NCBI GenBank assembly: GCA_017463255.1
Contig: JAFTPP010000032.1
Span: 372,001 to 436,000, forward strand
Source: Lachnospiraceae bacterium
GTDB taxonomy: Bacteria > Bacillota > Clostridia > Lachnospirales > Lachnospiraceae
Direction of reading: 5' to 3'
DNA: 64,000 nucleotides
The notes beneath the pieces are model-generated. The model saw nothing but the letters and a program-made list of their open reading frames with translations. It made no database searches and was not told the DNA's origin. This document shows, in pieces, positions 61,057 to 64,000 of the stretch. Both the position numbers and the translations under genes were made by a program. The stretch's first letter is position 1. Each line of letters begins with the position of its first letter.

Positions 61057-61213
61057 GGGTATCCTGACTTGAAATTTCCTAAAAATACCCGATATTTTCA
61101 TCTTATCAGGATATTTCATGAGTATTCTGCTTGAAATTACCCATTTCACTTACTATTTCAAAACATTCCTACTCAAAAAGGGTATTTCCATCCAATTTTT
61201 TAAGAATATACCC
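61057..61213 (+). repeat. Triplet of 34-bp GGGTAT-N22-ATACCC modules (locus Y)
   Basis: Modules at 61057-61090, 61109-61142 (degenerate ends GGATAT and TTACCC) and 61180-61213, all 34 bp, separated by 18 and 37 nt. Locus X read on the minus strand has the same spacing (19 and 37) and length. The element lies about 220 bp upstream of the HNH start codon, in opposite orientation to that gene. Confidence 0.75.
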
Positions 61214-61340
61214 TTCGACCTTTTATTTTAGTGCCAACACTCTCCCGAAACCATAAACAAAAAAACAGAAACAAAATCTCGCAAAAGCCGGAAATAAAAA
61301 AACGTCAATATAAGATACTAAAATATCAGGAAAGCCCAAA

Positions 61341-61368
61341 CCCGCCAAAGCCTTACGGCCCCGGCGGG
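61341..61368 (-). terminator. GC-rich hairpin after the truncated ORF
   Basis: Outer stem CCCGCC / GGCGGG (61341-61346 with 61363-61368) and inner stem GCC / GGC; TTTGGGC follows on minus. Its GC content stands out from the surroundings. It probably ended the gene whose tail remains at 61396. Confidence 0.55.
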
Positions 61369-61395
61369 TTGATTTCATAAAAACACTATTTTCTC

Positions 61396-61500
61396 TTATA
61401 CAATACCCTGTGCTGTCATAGCCGCTTCTAAGGTAACCGCATATTTACTGGGGTTTTGAGGTCGTTTGTATATCACGTGTATATAGTTATTGTCGGACAA
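61396..61500 (-). pseudogene. C-terminal remnant of an unidentified gene
   Basis: On minus the frame reads NNYIHVIYKRPQNPSKYAV, then TLEAAMTAQGIV and a stop (61398-61396), followed by the GC-rich terminator. The frame stays open upstream into the antisense of tnpV without a plausible start, so it looks like a gene tail cut off by the tnpV-bearing insertion. No family is recognised. Confidence 0.35.
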
Positions 61501-61537
61501 TTTCAAACAACAACTATTTTTAAAAGGACTGTGAATT

Positions 61538-61910
61538 ATGAATACTATTATCAATGAAAATGGAATTAGCTATGTTTTAGCCCCCTAATGGGATATATTA
61601 TCCCGCTCTTAAATATGATACTACTGAACCTCATTATGGAAAATACGGTCTTCTCCGGAAACAATTTCTTCAGGAGCATCATAAAGGTTATTATAATGCT
61701 CTGCTACTTCGCGGGAAGCTTACTGAACATCTGAACCAAATCGACGATGCAGCCAATATCCGTATAGATTTCCTTGTTTCTCAAATGCAACAACAACGGC
61801 ACATTGATGAAACTCTCAAAGTTCATGACCAGATAACATGGATTCGTGAGATGAATAATATTTATAAAGCTGCGGAAGAGATTATATTGAATGAGTTAAT
61901 TCATTCTTAA
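61538..61910 (+). pseudogene. tnpV-like transposon gene with frameshift
   Basis: ATG at 61538 reads MNTIINENGISYVLAP and stops at 61586-61588. One base out of frame it continues PNGIYYPALKYD, GKYGLLRKQFLQEHH, LLLRGKLTEHLNQIDDAA, ITWIREMNNIYKAAEEIIL and stops at 61910. This is the roughly 120-residue TnpV protein of Clostridial transposons. The shift lies at a run of five C's (61581-61585), where one C appears lost. No other transposon genes are in the window. Confidence 0.8.
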
Positions 61911-61964
61911 ATGCAAAGTCCTCTGGCTTCGTTATGAGAGCAGAGGACTTGCATTTTAAATCAT

Positions 61965-64000
61965 TTACTCAAAAACTTTACTTCCGTCCGTAAATACATA
62001 CTTTATTTCTGGCTTCATTCCTCGGTAACTATCTGGCACTTGCTGTACAATAGTTTTTCTATCCACAACTCCAGAACAGATAACATACTCCTGAATAGCC
62101 CCAAAAAATAATATACTCCATCCTTCCTTTATTCCCTTTACATACTCAGGCTCTGTTCCTGCAAATTCTGCAAGTCGTTCTTGTTCTTTCAAATTTAATT
62201 GTCTCGGTGCAATATATGCAAATAATACCGGTTCAACGTTCTGCTCTCTTGTCATTTTCCCTTGATTTGTTAATTCAAAGAGCCAATACTGCTTTTGTAT
62301 ATTATCAAATTCTCCAACGTAACATTCCTTTTTGCTGAAACGATCAAGTGTTTTAGAACTTATACCATAAAAAGGATGAATCATTACTGGATCAAGTGCC
62401 GCTATTCCCTGCAAACCATTCCCTACATCGCTTATTGCCTTACTTCGATTAGTAATATCTTCAATTTCATAATCATCTATAAGATGATTAAACAAATGTG
62501 GATTCACAATAGGCCATAATATATTTACCAAATCATATTCCTTATATATACCGTTCCATGTATCTGCTTTTATTACCATCGAACACAATGACAATCTATC
62601 ATAATTGTGCATACGTCTTGCATATGGAAACTCTTCATATTCACCACCTTTAATATCAACAACAAGATCATCAACTGCAATTGTGTCCGCATTCATTATT
62701 CTTCCAAGTAATACCTGACGTGTTACTTCTTGATATTGAGTAAAATCAACATTTTTAAGTTCTATTGCATCTTTTGAGAATATTTCTTTTAATGAATATT
62801 CATTTTCTTTTATAAAAATATCATCAAATTTTAATTCTTTAATCTCAGAAGAACCTAATACCTTTAATAATATTCCTGACAATGATGGAAATGTTCTAAC
62901 TGCTATGTCCATAATCATTGTTAATTCGGCATCATAAATTGCAATCTTTTCTTTTGCAATATGCTGCATAATAATATTCTTGAGTTCATTAATAAACAAC
63001 TCCCTTATGGTGTTTAATTCTTCTTCCATATCTGGCATTTTTACACAGGAGTTTCTATCAACGGATAAAATAGGTCGCTTACTTCCAAAATAGTTTAGTA
63101 TGCTATTTCTTAAAATATCATCACCTAGTATTTCTGTAATTTCATCCGTTATTCCAATCGATTTGCTTACTAATATTCCATCCACAAAAATACTATTCTC
63201 TCTTTTGCCTAAAAAATGACAAAAGTCAAAAATCTTTAGTTCATAATCTCCAATACCTTTTCGTGGTAACGCAATGTGTGAATATATCTCCAAATTTTCA
63301 CTTACAACTTTAATAACATAATCATCAATAAATTCTCTTTTTTCAATCACCTTTTTATAAGGATTTAGACTTCCATCGAAGTAATAATATTCACTCCATA
63401 GCATTTCAACGTCTTTGTCCTCAATCTCTTCATAATTTCTTTGATCAAAAATGGTATTGCTATAAAAAATATTCCTTTTAAAATTTCTTTCATCTTTTAT
63501 TAAAACAGGAATATCTACATGACTAATACCTATATGTTTACTTAAAATATAGAATAAATTACCCTTTAAAAGCTTTTCATCACATATTTTCTTTACTATC
63601 TTTGAATCAGATGTCATTAATGCAATCGGTAACTTATCCATATATTTCACATTAATATTTTCCTCATATTGAGATTTTAAATACAATTTAACCAATGTAC
63701 CATGTGTACCAATTTGTTCTTCATCTATTCTACTAGGCTTTATATAATAAAAATGTTCACTTGCCCCTTCCAAAATAAAACTCAGCGTTGGGCTACTACC
63801 TTCATAATAGACAGTCGTTATTCCTATTTTATCCGCCAACATATAACCAGACAATATCCCAATACCAAACTGCGACGTAGGCTTGACATCATATCCCCAA
63901 TCCGTATTCTTTTTAGCAAAATCTTTTGACTTGTAATATGAATTTCCAATATGCAACAAATAATTATTTATAATATATGAATTCATTCCTGTTCCATGAT
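61965..64000 (-). CDS. Hsp90-like (GHKL-fold) ATPase, N-terminus outside the window
   Basis: At least 678 residues; the frame is open to the window edge. The ATG at 63986 is internal, because just before it the frame reads HGTG, giving GTGM, the end of the Hsp90-type ATP-lid motif (DNGxGM). SQFGIGILSGYMLADK (about 40 residues on) is the second nucleotide-binding motif. The rest is a long mixed domain resembling HtpG-like ATPases of unknown function. Such proteins occur in defence islands as well as chaperones; nearby tnpV and HNH genes fit an accessory setting. The catalytic Glu helix is outside the window. Confidence 0.75.
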   Translation of the reverse strand, partial: HGTGMNSYIINNYLLHIGNSYYKSKDFAKKNTDWGYDVKPTSQFGIGILSGYMLADKIGITTVYYEGSSPTLSFILEGASEHFYYIKPSRIDEEQIGTHGTLVKLYLKSQYEENINVKYMDKLPIALMTSDSKIVKKICDEKLLKGNLFYILSKHIGISHVDIPVLIKDERNFKRNIFYSNTIFDQRNYEEIEDKDVEMLWSEYYYFDGSLNPYKKVIEKREFIDDYVIKVVSENLEIYSHIALPRKGIGDYELKIFDFCHFLGKRENSIFVDGILVSKSIGITDEITEILGDDILRNSILNYFGSKRPILSVDRNSCVKMPDMEEELNTIRELFINELKNIIMQHIAKEKIAIYDAELTMIMDIAVRTFPSLSGILLKVLGSSEIKELKFDDIFIKENEYSLKEIFSKDAIELKNVDFTQYQEVTRQVLLGRIMNADTIAVDDLVVDIKGGEYEEFPYARRMHNYDRLSLCSMVIKADTWNGIYKEYDLVNILWPIVNPHLFNHLIDDYEIEDITNRSKAISDVGNGLQGIAALDPVMIHPFYGISSKTLDRFSKKECYVGEFDNIQKQYWLFELTNQGKMTREQNVEPVLFAYIAPRQLNLKEQERLAEFAGTEPEYVKGIKEGWSILFFGAIQEYVICSGVVDRKTIVQQVPDSYRGMKPEIKYVFTDGSKVFE

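Larger units (their letters stand above)
60837..61395. other. Gene-free region with triplet repeat and GC-rich hairpin
   Basis: About 560 bp without a credible gene. It contains the upstream region of the HNH gene, the three GGGTAT modules (61057-61213) and a composite GC-rich hairpin (61341-61368). Confidence 0.65.

Overview
The window looks like chromosomal DNA of a low-GC anaerobic Firmicute, most likely a gut Lachnospiraceae (Roseburia/Eubacterium/Butyrivibrio-like). The grounds are pyruvate phosphate dikinase, a fused 2-oxoacid:ferredoxin oxidoreductase, rubredoxin plus flavodiiron protein, a giant 2-hydroxyacyl-CoA dehydratase-activase-like protein, a metH/MTHFR fusion, many small lipoproteins, and AGGAGG-type ribosome sites. 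This assignment is inferred from gene content. I saw no tRNA, rRNA or CRISPR array. Most genes are on the minus strand; the exceptions are the CoA-transferase tail (2-262), the 1410-residue activase (23503-27735) and a broken tnpV (61538-61910).

Region by region. 1-3.4 kb: end of a CoA transferase, an esterase-like hydrolase, a CstA transporter and a DUF1349 protein. 3.5-6.2 kb: a small accessory patch just downstream of ppdK. It holds a truncated DUF3800 gene preceded by its own promoter, structured RNA and terminator; a type III toxin-antitoxin locus (RNA repeats, terminator, ToxN/CptN-type toxin); small DNA-binding or unknown genes; and two extra copies of the ppdK 3' end, as expected for elements stacked at a preferred integration site. 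6.2-23.3 kb: housekeeping genes (ppdK, glyS, recO, yqzL, era, an M16C peptidase, bioY), an MBOAT/DHHW surface O-acylation pair with a DUF4358 lipoprotein, a degenerate sigma-like protein and a rhomboid-like membrane protein. 23.5-32.2 kb: the activase, a DUF308 protein, metA (predicted acetyl-CoA type), ligA and a pseudouridine synthase. 32.6-37.2 kb: an XRE regulator followed by two half-ABC exporters, with palindromic operator candidates in the promoter. 37.3-45.2 kb: a UPF0340 protein, carB with an attenuator-like leader peptide, metH/MTHFR, plsC and degV. 45.3-51.2 kb: ptsI, a duplicated-domain secreted protein, a hybrid histidine kinase and a double-receiver regulator. 51.3-55.9 kb: an electron-transfer operon reading fprA, rubredoxin, oxidoreductase gamma-delta, oxidoreductase alpha-beta. 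56-64 kb: a secreted nucleotidase/tyrosine-phosphatase fusion, a membrane-anchored HNH protein, a frameshifted transposon gene and an Hsp90-like ATPase that runs off the window.

Most notable findings. (1) An undescribed-looking repeat made of 33-34 bp modules, GGGT(A/C)T, 21-22 nt, A(T/G)ACCC. It occurs as triplets with conserved spacing at three intergenic loci and once alone. (2) The stacked ppdK 3' ends carrying RNA-antitoxin systems. (3) A 41-codon leader peptide whose stop codon lies inside a terminator hairpin upstream of carB, an arrangement like enterobacterial pyrBI attenuation.
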